A stretch of DNA of 64,000 nt from Bacillus niameyensis (GTDB lineage Bacteria > Bacillota > Bacilli > Bacillales > Bacillaceae_C): positions 2,117,953 to 2,181,952 of the forward strand of contig NZ_LN831197.1 of NCBI RefSeq assembly GCF_001375535.1, written 5' to 3'. The notes below the pieces were generated by a model. The model searched no databases. It had not been told where the DNA came from and saw only the letters and a program-made list of their open reading frames with translations. Position numbers and translations under genes: made by a program. The number at the start of each line of letters is the position of its first letter. Position 1 is the first letter of the stretch. Positions 18,235 to 25,616 of the stretch are shown one piece after another.

Positions 18235-18846
18235 TTATTGATTTCCTTTTTTAACCCATTCTGCAACAGTAACAGTGCGTTTTGCTTGATGTTTAACAGC
18301 CGCTTCAACATCTTCAATCATTTTACCATCTTGACCAACTGTTACACTTGTTCCATATGGATTACCACCAGCACCAAAAATAACCGGATCTGTGTAACCA
18401 GGTGTTGCAATAATAGCACCCCAGTGCATCATTGATGTGTATAAAGATAATAACGTAGCTTCTTGACCACCATGTGGATTTTGTGCAGAAGTCATTGCAC
18501 TTACAACTTTATTTACTGTTTTGCCAGTTGCCCAAAGCCCACCTTGGATATCAAGGAATTGCTTCATTTGTGATGCCATATTGCCGAAACGTGTTGGTAC
18601 GCTAAAGATAATCGCATCTGCCCATTCAAGATCTTCTGAAGTCGCAACTGGAACATCTTTCGTTGCTTCAACAGTTGCTTTCCAGCCTTCATTTGCTGCG
18701 ATCACAGACTCAGGCGCTAATTCTTGTACCTTTAAAACTCTAACTTCTGCACCAGCTTCTTTCGCACCTTCTGCAGCCCATTTGGCCATTTCATAATTTG
18801 TTCCACCCATGCTATAAAAAACAACTGCTAATTTAGTGTTTGACAT
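18235..18846 (-). CDS. wrbA: WrbA-type NAD(P)H:quinone oxidoreductase
   Basis: 203-aa flavodoxin-fold FMN enzyme. FMN phosphate loop YSMGGTNYEMAKWAAEG, then IIFSVPTRFGNMASQMKQFLD and the GATLL/YTSMMHWGAII segment match WrbA type IV quinone reductases, which reduce quinones by two electrons. The start at 18846 (MSNTKLAV) has AAAGGAGACG at good spacing. An ATG 16 codons earlier (18894) also has a usable GAAGGTG, so a longer form with an extra basic N-terminus is possible. A MhqR-like dyad lies in the upstream region. Confidence 0.88.
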   Translation of the reverse strand: MSNTKLAVVFYSMGGTNYEMAKWAAEGAKEAGAEVRVLKVQELAPESVIAANEGWKATVEATKDVPVATSEDLEWADAIIFSVPTRFGNMASQMKQFLDIQGGLWATGKTVNKVVSAMTSAQNPHGGQEATLLSLYTSMMHWGAIIATPGYTDPVIFGAGGNPYGTSVTVGQDGKMIEDVEAAVKHQAKRTVTVAEWVKKGNQ

Positions 18847-19311
18847 TTTTTTCGTCTCCTTTGATTTTTTAAATAGATTGTTTAGAAACCCCATTATTGC
18901 ACCTTCTTTTTTAGCTTTTTACCTCCTAGAACCACCGCGTTTGAAAATAATGAAGTTGAGATGCACCAAAACAGTTAATTCATACTTTCCCATTTCGAGA
19001 TATTAACGTTAAAGGTCTTTAAGTTAAAGACTCCAATACGCGAGATTATCGATTCTATTCGAGTAAGGTTTCCCCTCTGTTTAGTATAGTACCATATAAT
19101 ATATCTCGAATTCAATACATATTTTTATTTTAACTAACTTTTTTACTTTCCTATATAAAATTACTCGTTTGCACGGTAGGACTTAGATGAAATTTTATTC
19201 ATCTGCTTGTTTATGTTGCTAAATTTTACTTATTTACTTCCGATATTACTTTTGTGCTAATTTATGGGCAACTCGTTAAGCATTCATTGTATACAAAAGG
19301 AGATTAACTTT
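18847..19311. other. Intergenic region with possible quinone-response operator
   Basis: Divergent control region between the WrbA gene and the DUF4352 lipoprotein gene. Besides the MhqR-like site at 19102-19119 it contains a GTCTTTAA-TTAAAGAC dyad near 19015-19031 and a CGAGATAT half-site near 18996. No other gene was found. Confidence 0.4.
19102..19119 (-). promoter_or_regulatory. MhqR-like operator overlapping a promoter
   Basis: TATCTCGAATTCAATACA matches 15 of 18 positions of the palindrome TATCTCGAATTCGAGATA that I recall as the B. subtilis MhqR box. On the minus strand it overlaps a TTGAAT -35-like element 18 bp from TACTAT. The downstream minus-strand gene is a quinone reductase, which would suit MhqR control. 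No mhqR gene is in the window. Confidence 0.35.
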
Positions 19312-19884
19312 ATGAAAAAAATGGTAAGCTTTGTTACAATTTTATTATTAGCTTTACTATCCGCTTGTTCGTCAGCAAACGATCATACTGATGCACCAAA
19401 ACAATCAGGTGAAATTACGAAAAAACAAGAATCAATTGAAGTTGAATTAGATAAAGCTTTCAACGTGAAAACTAGTGTAATTGTAGAAAAAACGACTAAA
19501 CTAAAAATGGTTGTTACAAACTTTGAAATTGTTCAAGATTTATCCCAGAAGGCAGAGGATAATGCTAAATATGATTATGTAAAATTTGATATATCGTTTG
19601 AAAATATTGGCGATAAGGAATCCCATTCTCAAGCTGTATCGAACTATTCCTTTAAATTTTATGATGAAAATGGGGTTGAGATTGAAGCGGATAACTATTT
19701 AGCGGAAACTGAACTTGAAATGGATGGCACTTTAAAGAAAGCTGCGGTGCGCCCAGGTGGAAAAAATCAAGGAAAATTAATATTCCCAATACCAAAAGGG
19801 AGTAAACCAGGTGAAATGGTTTACTCCTCTCAATGGGGAGCCATTTACGGTACAAATGAATATATTTTCAGTATCAAACATTAA
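19312..19884 (+). CDS. DUF4352-type lipoprotein
   Basis: 190-aa exported lipoprotein. Signal peptide MKKMVSFVTILLLALL ends in lipobox LLSAC (Cys about residue 19), followed by a short charged linker and a beta-rich domain with FDISFENIGDKESHS and RPGGKNQGKLIFPIP, typical of DUF4352 immunoglobulin-like extracellular modules. Function unknown; such proteins sit on the outer face of the membrane. The start at 19312 follows AAAGGAGATTAACTTT; an earlier frame to 19264 lacks a site and would hide the signal peptide. Confidence 0.82.
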   Translation: MKKMVSFVTILLLALLSACSSANDHTDAPKQSGEITKKQESIEVELDKAFNVKTSVIVEKTTKLKMVVTNFEIVQDLSQKAEDNAKYDYVKFDISFENIGDKESHSQAVSNYSFKFYDENGVEIEADNYLAETELEMDGTLKKAAVRPGGKNQGKLIFPIPKGSKPGEMVYSSQWGAIYGTNEYIFSIKH

Positions 19885-19891
19885 ACACTGA

Positions 19892-19917
19892 GTGCCAGGG
19901 GGGTCCTGGCACTTTTA
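19892..19917 (+). terminator. Terminator of the DUF4352 lipoprotein gene
   Basis: GTGCCAGG (19892-19899), short G-rich loop, then CCTGGCAC (19905-19912) followed by TTTTAATA. Seven bases after the stop codon. Confidence 0.8.
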
Positions 19918-19943
19918 ATATTGATTGCTATTGCTCTTTGCAA

Positions 19944-20240
19944 TCAAATAGTTTTTTTATATTTATAAGACAATTTCTCAATTATACAAATTATGATGTG
20001 TAGAATCAGAAGGCTACCCCAAACAACTGTAACAATATTCAGTTGTCCGCTATTATACATTTGGAATTTGGTGAATAGCCAATCCAAATGAGATACGACC
20101 CACTCGCCTGTTTTATTTAAATTAAAAATGATCCAAACTTCCGATCCGTCAAATAATATAAAAGTGATTTGAAATAACGCAAACAAAAGAAGATGCAACA
20201 ACCAACTAAATCGCTTTTTGGATGGTATTTGTTCAGCCAT
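19944..20240 (-). CDS. Small membrane protein, possibly YfzA-like
   Basis: 98-aa protein with two hydrophobic segments (about residues 13-30 and 68-86) separated by an amphipathic middle, and a basic C-terminus (EKLSYKYKKTI). Size and layout remind me of the Bacillus YfzA-like family, with low certainty. It lies 12 bp downstream of the ABC permease gene and is probably the last gene of the GntR-ABC operon. An AAGGGAAAAGTT site precedes the ATG. Function unknown. Confidence 0.65.
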   Translation of the reverse strand: MAEQIPSKKRFSWLLHLLLFALFQITFILFDGSEVWIIFNLNKTGEWVVSHLDWLFTKFQMYNSGQLNIVTVVWGSLLILHIIICIIEKLSYKYKKTI

Positions 20241-20252
20241 AACTTTTCCCTT

Positions 20253-20870
20253 TTATACGAGTTCTCTAGATTTATAGATTTTTATAGATAGCATCCACGA
20301 AAACAGATACAAACATAAGGCTAGAAAGACACTAAGAACAAAAAACAAACTGTTACTTAGAATCTGAGGGATAATCAGCGTATCTAACATGTATTTATAT
20401 GAATAATAAAATGAATATGAGCCTCCTATTACAAGGAGAATATACAATATGATTAATATAAAAATGACATTTTTTTGAGCTAATCGATAAAAAAGCGGAA
20501 AACAGAGTGCCCCGCTAAATATCATTAAGACAAAGCTGCCAACTACTTGTTTCCATAATGACAGTTCCCACCCTCCACTCATGATAAGCTCAATGATCAT
20601 AACAGTGCTCATACTGATGATCGTAACGACCATTAAACTCAAATATCGGGCACCAACTATTTCGCTTCGAGTGAATGGCAATGCATTCCATAATTTATGT
20701 CCATTTGCTTGTTCATCAGCATAAAATGCATTCATTATTATAACGGCACTTATTATAGCGACAATAAATATGGCATCCTTGTCCCAATACATAAAGAAGA
20801 GAAGCATGGCAAAATACATAATCCATTGAAATTTATGGATGGTTATGTCTTTTTTAATTAACTGAAGCAT
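20253..20870 (-). CDS. ABC-2 type permease
   Basis: 205-aa membrane protein with six hydrophobic segments and a short charged N-terminus (MLQLIKKDITIHK), the standard form of ABC-2 transporter permeases. FYADEQANGHKLWNALPFTRSEIVGARYLS after TM2 (key residues LPFTR-E-V-RYL) is the typical cytoplasmic coupling segment. It overlaps the end of the ATPase gene by 17 bp, showing translational coupling. The pair is likely an efflux or membrane-stress transporter under the GntR repressor. Substrate unknown. Confidence 0.85.
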   Translation of the reverse strand: MLQLIKKDITIHKFQWIMYFAMLLFFMYWDKDAIFIVAIISAVIIMNAFYADEQANGHKLWNALPFTRSEIVGARYLSLMVVTIISMSTVMIIELIMSGGWELSLWKQVVGSFVLMIFSGALCFPLFYRLAQKNVIFILIILYILLVIGGSYSFYYSYKYMLDTLIIPQILSNSLFFVLSVFLALCLYLFSWMLSIKIYKSRELV

Positions 20871-21735
20871 TTTCTTTACCTCCCCGAGTGTAATACATGA
20901 TCTCTTCTAGACTCGCTTTTTCAATGATTGCTTCTTCCCCAAACAGTTCTTTAACTGTATTATAATGAGCGGTCAAAGCTTCAAATCTATTATCAGCGCG
21001 CCTAATGGCAAGAAAATATTGCTCAGTATCTCGATCAAGCAAGTCTACTCCACCACGAACAATCGCATATTCCTCTTCTATCTCATGAATTTCTTTCGAA
21101 AAGACAATCTGCCCCTTTTGAATAAAGGTAATATAATCAGCAAATGATGATAAATCACTCATATTATGGGTCGACAATAAAATAGTCTTTTGCTCATCTA
21201 GCATTACGTCATGCAAAAGATCGATAAATTCCCTGCGAAAGATCGGATCAAGGTTGCTTGTTGGCTCATCCATAATGAGAAATTCAGCATGATGTGATAA
21301 TGCAAAGGCAAGTGAGGCTTTCATCTTCATACCATCAGAGAAAGACTTCGTATTTTGTTTTAGGGGAAGTTCAAACCTATCACAAAATTGCTGAAATAAA
21401 TAATCGTCCCATTGTCGATAACAAGGGGCAATTAACTTTTTCATATCACGCAAAGCTAAGTCTCCATACAAAATATTATCATTGAAAACGAACCCGATTC
21501 GTTCTTTGATTGCCTTTTCATTCTTCTTATAGCTCTTCCCAAAAACACGGATCTCCCCTGAATCCGGTTGAAGCAAATTCATAATCATCTTAATAATTGT
21601 GGACTTTCCAGCCCCATTAGCTCCGATAAAGCCTGTCACAAACCCCTTTTTTACTTGTAACGTCACATCTTTTATTTCGAAACGTCCAAAGGATTTATGC
21701 ACATTTTGTAATTCAACCGCATTCCCCACTCTCAT
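20854..21735 (-). CDS. ABC transporter ATP-binding protein
   Basis: 293-aa ATPase. Walker A GANGAGKST, signature SFSDGMKMKASLAFAL (variant of LSGGQ), Walker B FLIMDEPTSNLD and H-loop LLSTHNMSDL are all visible. The C-terminal extension past residue 215 is typical of YtrB/BcrA-like exporters. The start at 21735 makes an ATGA overlap with the GntR gene stop, with GAGGAG upstream. Operon order GntR, ATPase, permease, small membrane protein matches the YtrA-type antibiotic-responsive layout. Confidence 0.9.
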   Translation of the reverse strand: MRVGNAVELQNVHKSFGRFEIKDVTLQVKKGFVTGFIGANGAGKSTIIKMIMNLLQPDSGEIRVFGKSYKKNEKAIKERIGFVFNDNILYGDLALRDMKKLIAPCYRQWDDYLFQQFCDRFELPLKQNTKSFSDGMKMKASLAFALSHHAEFLIMDEPTSNLDPIFRREFIDLLHDVMLDEQKTILLSTHNMSDLSSFADYITFIQKGQIVFSKEIHEIEEEYAIVRGGVDLLDRDTEQYFLAIRRADNRFEALTAHYNTVKELFGEEAIIEKASLEEIMYYTRGGKENASVN

Positions 21736-22106
21736 CTCTCCTCGTACAAAATTGTAATCCACTCTTTAATTTCTTGCAGGGATAACCCTACTTCTTTACT
21801 ATTGGCAATAACTTCTATTAACTTCTCTTCTATCGTCGTCAATTTCTTTTCTTTCATGACATCTTCATTTTGTTCAGCGATAAAGGAACCTTTTCCAACG
21901 ATAGAATAGATAAACCCTTCTTTTTCCAACTCTTCATAGGCACGCTTCGTAGTAATGACGCTAATGTGCAAATCCTTTGCCAATTGCCTCATCGAGGGAA
22001 GCGCATCACCTTCCTTTAATTCACCCGTTAATACTTTTTCTTTTATTTGATTTTTAATTTGATTGTAAATCGTCTCTTTGGAACTATTGGAAATTAATAT
22101 TTGCAT
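21732..22106 (-). CDS. GntR-family regulator, YtrA subfamily
   Basis: 124-aa repressor with an N-terminal winged helix: NQIKEKVLTGELKEGDALPSMRQLAKDLHISVITTKRAYEELEKEG (key parts LPSMRQLA, TTKRAYEEL) and a short C-terminal dimerisation tail, the YtrA form. First gene of the ABC operon, so it most likely represses its own transcript. The region just upstream (22140-22190) holds TATACATTATATACAAAATGTAC, a repeated TATAC/GTAC-rich stretch that could be its operator (key parts TTATATAC). GAAGAGAATGC precedes the ATG. Confidence 0.88.
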   Translation of the reverse strand: MQILISNSSKETIYNQIKNQIKEKVLTGELKEGDALPSMRQLAKDLHISVITTKRAYEELEKEGFIYSIVGKGSFIAEQNEDVMKEKKLTTIEEKLIEVIANSKEVGLSLQEIKEWITILYEER

Positions 22107-22326
22107 TCTCTTCCTCCATATGTAAAGGTTCTACAACTTCCCTTCACTCCCGCATACACATTATATACATTATATACAAAATGTACAATATGCTTATGAA
22201 TTTTATTTTGTGAACTTAATATGGATTTCTAGACCCTTGAAATCGCTATCTAGAATGTCGATAATAGATGTACGAAAAGATACTTTTCTTCTTAAACTTT
22301 TTAGAAACCTAAGTGGAGACTTGATA

Positions 22327-22698
22327 GTGAAAATCACAAAAACACTTTTTCAGATTGTACTTCTATTTCTAATTTATTTACTTGGAAACTGGATTCAAAA
22401 AATGTTGGACCTCTACATTCCTGGGAGTATTATTGGAATGCTTATCTTATTTATTTTGCTATTAACAGGGATTTTCAAACAAGCTTGGGTTGAAACAGGA
22501 TCTGTCCTGCTTATCAAGTATTTGCCATTACTTTTCCTTCCTGTAACTGTAGGAATTATAAGTTTCCCAGAGTTATTGAATGTACAAGGCATTTTTTTAA
22601 TTTTCGTTGTTTTGATTAGCACATGTTTAGTGATGATCTTTACGGGGGTGCTGAGCCAGCTGTTACTTAAAAAAGGGCGGTATGATAATGATTCATAG
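22327..22698 (+). CDS. lrgA: CidA/LrgA family holin-like protein
   Basis: 124-aa membrane protein with four hydrophobic segments. GSIIGMLILFILL and KYLPLLFLPVTVGII are family landmarks. LrgA/CidA proteins act with LrgB/CidB in murein hydrolase export control, programmed lysis and, in Bacillus and plants, pyruvate or glycolate transport. The start is GTG at 22327 with GGAG eight bases upstream, giving the family's usual length; a longer frame back to 22210 has an N-terminus without homologous look. Overlaps the lrgB gene by about ten bases. lrg versus cid naming cannot be decided. Confidence 0.85.
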   Translation: MKITKTLFQIVLLFLIYLLGNWIQKMLDLYIPGSIIGMLILFILLLTGIFKQAWVETGSVLLIKYLPLLFLPVTVGIISFPELLNVQGIFLIFVVLISTCLVMIFTGVLSQLLLKKGRYDNDS

Positions 22699-23377
22699 TT
22701 TAATAGGGCTTGCGGCCATTGCTATTACAGTTATTGTGTTTTTTGCCGCTAGAAAGATCAGCCAACTATTCCCCCATCCGTTCACACTGCCCGTTTTAAC
22801 ATCAACTATTATTCTTGTTATAGGTTTAATGATATTTCGTATACCGTACGAAACGTATATGATTGGTGGTAAGTGGATCGAGGCATTTCTAGGACCAGCG
22901 GTTGTCGCATTAGCTCTTCCACTTTATCGGCATCGTAAAATCCTGATCGAATATACGGTTCCTATTTTGTTTGGAACGCTGTGTGGCTCTATTTTGGGAG
23001 TCGCAAGTGGACTGCTTTTGGGGAAATGGTTTGGGTTGGATCACCTTGTCTTACTTTCACTTTTGCCAAAGTCTGTTACTTCTCCCGTCGCAATGGATAT
23101 CACTACTAGTGTTGGAGGTTCGCCTACGTTAGCAGCTGTTCTTGTTATGGTCGCAGGGATAAGCGGTGCAGTCATGGGTCATTCATTATTTCGCTGGCTT
23201 CGAATTGACCATCATCTTGCACGTGGTCTTGGAATGGGAAGTGCTTCTCACGCAATCGGCACAGCTAGGTCGATGGAGGATGATTTACGGGAAGGAGCTG
23301 CTAGTACAGTTGCCATGGTGCTCGCAGCTGTTTTCACATCAGTCATTACCCCGATTGTTGTAGTGATGTTTTTATAA
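22688..23377 (+). CDS. lrgB: LrgB/CidB family protein
   Basis: 229-aa integral membrane partner of LrgA, about eight hydrophobic segments. LLPKSVTSPVAMDIT, GGSPTLAAVLVMVAGISGA and GLGMGSASHAIGTARS are the family's conserved core. It probably forms a transport or export unit with the upstream LrgA (pyruvate uptake in B. subtilis PftAB-like pairs, or lysis control). Two in-frame ATGs (22682, 22688); the second has better spacing to GGGCGG. A strong terminator follows. Confidence 0.88.
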   Translation: MIHSLIGLAAIAITVIVFFAARKISQLFPHPFTLPVLTSTIILVIGLMIFRIPYETYMIGGKWIEAFLGPAVVALALPLYRHRKILIEYTVPILFGTLCGSILGVASGLLLGKWFGLDHLVLLSLLPKSVTSPVAMDITTSVGGSPTLAAVLVMVAGISGAVMGHSLFRWLRIDHHLARGLGMGSASHAIGTARSMEDDLREGAASTVAMVLAAVFTSVITPIVVVMFL

Positions 23378-23443
23378 AGAGCAATCTTTTGGGACTAATG
23401 TCAAAAAATAACATTTCATTATAAGGATACTTCATAAAAGATG

Positions 23444-23492
23444 AAAGGATAGATGGACAGTGGTTATACCTGCATACATCTATCCTTTTTTG
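23444..23492 (+). terminator. Terminator of the lrgAB operon
   Basis: AAAGGATAGATG (23444-23455) pairs with CATCTATCCTTT (from 23477), ending in a run of six T. Located 66 bp after the lrgB stop. Confidence 0.8.
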
Positions 23493-23530
23493 TTAAGTAA
23501 ATCACCCACAAAAACACTCTATTATTGCTT

Positions 23531-23938
23531 TTGGCTGCATTTTTCCAGAGCTATGGTCTATGACAGAGGTTATCATAGCCCGTTGGCTACATTTTTCCAG
23601 GTACATGGTCTATGACAGACGTTGTCATGAACCGTTGGCTGCATTTTTCCAGGGCTATGGTCCATGACAGAGGTTATCATGGACCGTTAACTGCGTTTTT
23701 CCATGTATATGGTCTATGACAGACGTTGTCATGACCCGTTGGCTGCATTTTTCCAGGGCTATGGTCCATTACGGACGTTATCATGAACCGTTGGCTGCGT
23801 TTTTCCATGTATATGGTCTATGACGGACGTTGTCATGACCCGTTGGCTGCGTTTTTCCAGAGCTATGGTCCATGACAGAGGTTATCATAGCCCGTTGGCT
23901 ACATTTTTCCAGGTATATGGTCTATGACAGATGTTGAC
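23531..23938. repeat. Tandem array of eight 52-bp hairpin-forming repeats (array 1)
   Basis: Units begin with TTGGCT (TTAACT in unit 4) at 23531, 23583, 23635, 23687, 23739, 23791, 23843 and 23895, exactly 52 bp apart; the last is truncated. Consensus in pieces: TTGGCTGCRTTTTTCC, then ATGGTCYATGAC, then TRTCATGRMCCG. Each unit holds a dyad; unit 3 is perfect (GGTCCATGA at 23659 and TCATGGACC at 23677). Units differ at scattered positions, and 52 is not a multiple of three, so it is not coding. Its core TCATGRCCCGTTGG recurs in a second array at 53984. Confidence 0.9.
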
Positions 23939-24064
23939 AGCAGTTCTCATGGTCATTTCCCCTAGATTTCCCCCACCTAAATGTCATGATAATCTTAAAA
24001 AAGGTACTAATAATCTTTTAAGCGATTCAAAACTTTGAAACTATTTTTTCGAGATAACCCCATT

Positions 24065-24113
24065 AAAAATACGACTTTAAATTCACATTACTGGATTTAA
24101 AAATCGTATTTTT
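24065..24113. terminator. Bidirectional AT-rich hairpin
   Basis: AAAAATACGA (24065-24074) pairs with TCGTATTTTT (24104-24113), with an inner TTTAAAT/ATTTAAA pairing. Runs of A and T on both sides allow termination on either strand; no gene ends right beside it. Confidence 0.5.
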
Positions 24114-24192
24114 GTTTCTAATTTAGAACATTGTCTTAAAGGATTTGTTGAGACTGAGCCATGCCTGCGGAAATCAACTCTCGTTTAAAAAA

Positions 24193-24238
24193 GGGGCAGC
24201 CAAAAAGGGAAGTGGTCTTCCACTTTTTGGACAGCTCC
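24193..24238 (-). terminator. Terminator of the AraC-DUF1835 gene, similar to 44366-44409
   Basis: Imperfect long hairpin: GGGGCAGCCAAAAAG on the left arm and CTTTTTGGACAGCTCC on the right; on the minus strand six T follow. Nearly the same hairpin follows the sensor kinase gene at 44366. Just left of it, ATGCCTGCGGAAA matches a dispersed Bacillus repeat as I remember it. Confidence 0.65.
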
Positions 24239-24303
24239 AAAGGAAAGCCCTAATTGGTTATGCATTTTTTACAACATTTTGATTTTATTGTCGCTTCTCA
24301 TTC

Positions 24304-25380
24304 TTATCTGACTTTATTAATTAGCTCTTTATATTGTGCATCTCCGTAACCTACTGTTGGAAACAGATCAAACAACCTCTGGATTAATTCTTTTGTAGAT
24401 AACTCTTTATTTTTATTAATAAAATTTACTACCTCATTATCTTCTTTTAACAGATCTAAATAAATGTTTATTGCTTGATACATAACTGGAATAAGTTCCT
24501 TAGTTGGTTTGGTATGACGGACCAACACTTCTTTATATACAAAATTATAATGACCTAACTTAAGTTCGGTTTGATTAACTTTAAATTCATCCTCTCTAAA
24601 ACTATTTAAGAACACTTTTCCCTCATAGCCTGACTGTTCAAGATAGGACAGTATGGTAAGTAGGTTCATTTGACAAAACATGTCTTCACCGAACCATAGT
24701 ACGATACATTTATACTCTTTATGAAAAAGATTGGCTAAAGGAGCCATAACTTTTTCAATATATCCCTCTACTGGTTCATGATGACCAGCAGCTCGAGTAA
24801 TTGTAAACTCTTTATCAAAAATTCGTTCAGTCGTTGCGTTCACACACATCGCTTCATTAAATGGAGCATAATCAGAATCTCCCATAAGCCTGTTCTTTTT
24901 AAACTCTTCATACATAACTTGACCATTCAAGATGTGCATTACGTCTTCGTCAAACAACTCACTCTGTTTATTGTGTAACTTTTCAACCTCGATTTTTTTA
25001 GAAATATTCATTTTAAAACATTCCCCATTTTTATTAATAGTGAGTTTAACGACTGATTGAACAGGAAGCTTATTAAGTTGGTATTCTTTAGGATTGATGC
25101 CGAAAATATTTTTAAATGCTCTACTGTATGCTTCTTGTGAAGAATAATCATAATCAAATGCAACATCGATAATCTTCTTATTATTCGCCAGGTCTTCAGT
25201 AGATAAATACAATCTTCTAAGAAGAATATAGCGCCTAATACTAATCCCTGTTACTTGGTGAAATTTAAATGAACAATAATAAGGGGAATATCCCATATAA
25301 TTAGATAGTTCATCTAACGAAAATTGATTTTTTAAATTAGCCTCAATCCAATTAATCATAAGCTGGATCTGTTCATTCAT
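24304..25380 (-). CDS. AraC-type HTH fused to a DUF1835-like domain
   Basis: 358-aa soluble protein. Residues about 1-105 are an AraC/XylS double helix-turn-helix: FSLDELSNYMGYSPYYCSF, then IIDVAFDYDYSSQEAYSR and FKNIFGINPKEY. Residues about 140-358 resemble DUF1835: DVMHILNGQVMYEEF, then CIVLWFGEDMFCQMNLL, the family's LWFG-D-F core. DUF1835 proteins are usually stand-alone and of unknown function. The start at 25380 follows AGGAGTGAGACGA; the longer frame begins with TTG inside the leader. It lies at the edge of the glycan locus but may be unrelated to it. Confidence 0.75.
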   Translation of the reverse strand: MNEQIQLMINWIEANLKNQFSLDELSNYMGYSPYYCSFKFHQVTGISIRRYILLRRLYLSTEDLANNKKIIDVAFDYDYSSQEAYSRAFKNIFGINPKEYQLNKLPVQSVVKLTINKNGECFKMNISKKIEVEKLHNKQSELFDEDVMHILNGQVMYEEFKKNRLMGDSDYAPFNEAMCVNATTERIFDKEFTITRAAGHHEPVEGYIEKVMAPLANLFHKEYKCIVLWFGEDMFCQMNLLTILSYLEQSGYEGKVFLNSFREDEFKVNQTELKLGHYNFVYKEVLVRHTKPTKELIPVMYQAINIYLDLLKEDNEVVNFINKNKELSTKELIQRLFDLFPTVGYGDAQYKELINKVR

Positions 25381-25616
25381 TCGTCTCACTCCTATATTCA
25401 ATAATAAGAGGTATTAATTTCTGTTTTTTGATATTTCTTGTGCTTTTACAAATTTAACCTTTACTAAAATCGTGAAATAATATCTGCTGAGACATTTCGA
25501 AATGCTTTTGAATTATTATCTGTGTTCGAAAGGATCAGGCGTTGTATTTTCTATGTATGTTGTCCAAATTACGCTCTTCCAAAAGTTAGAAGACGTGAGT
25601 ATTAAAGACTTGATTT

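Noticed and set aside
23531-23938. CRISPR array
   Set aside because: Units are contiguous 52-bp repeats with scattered variation and no unique spacers of constant length; no cas genes are in the window.
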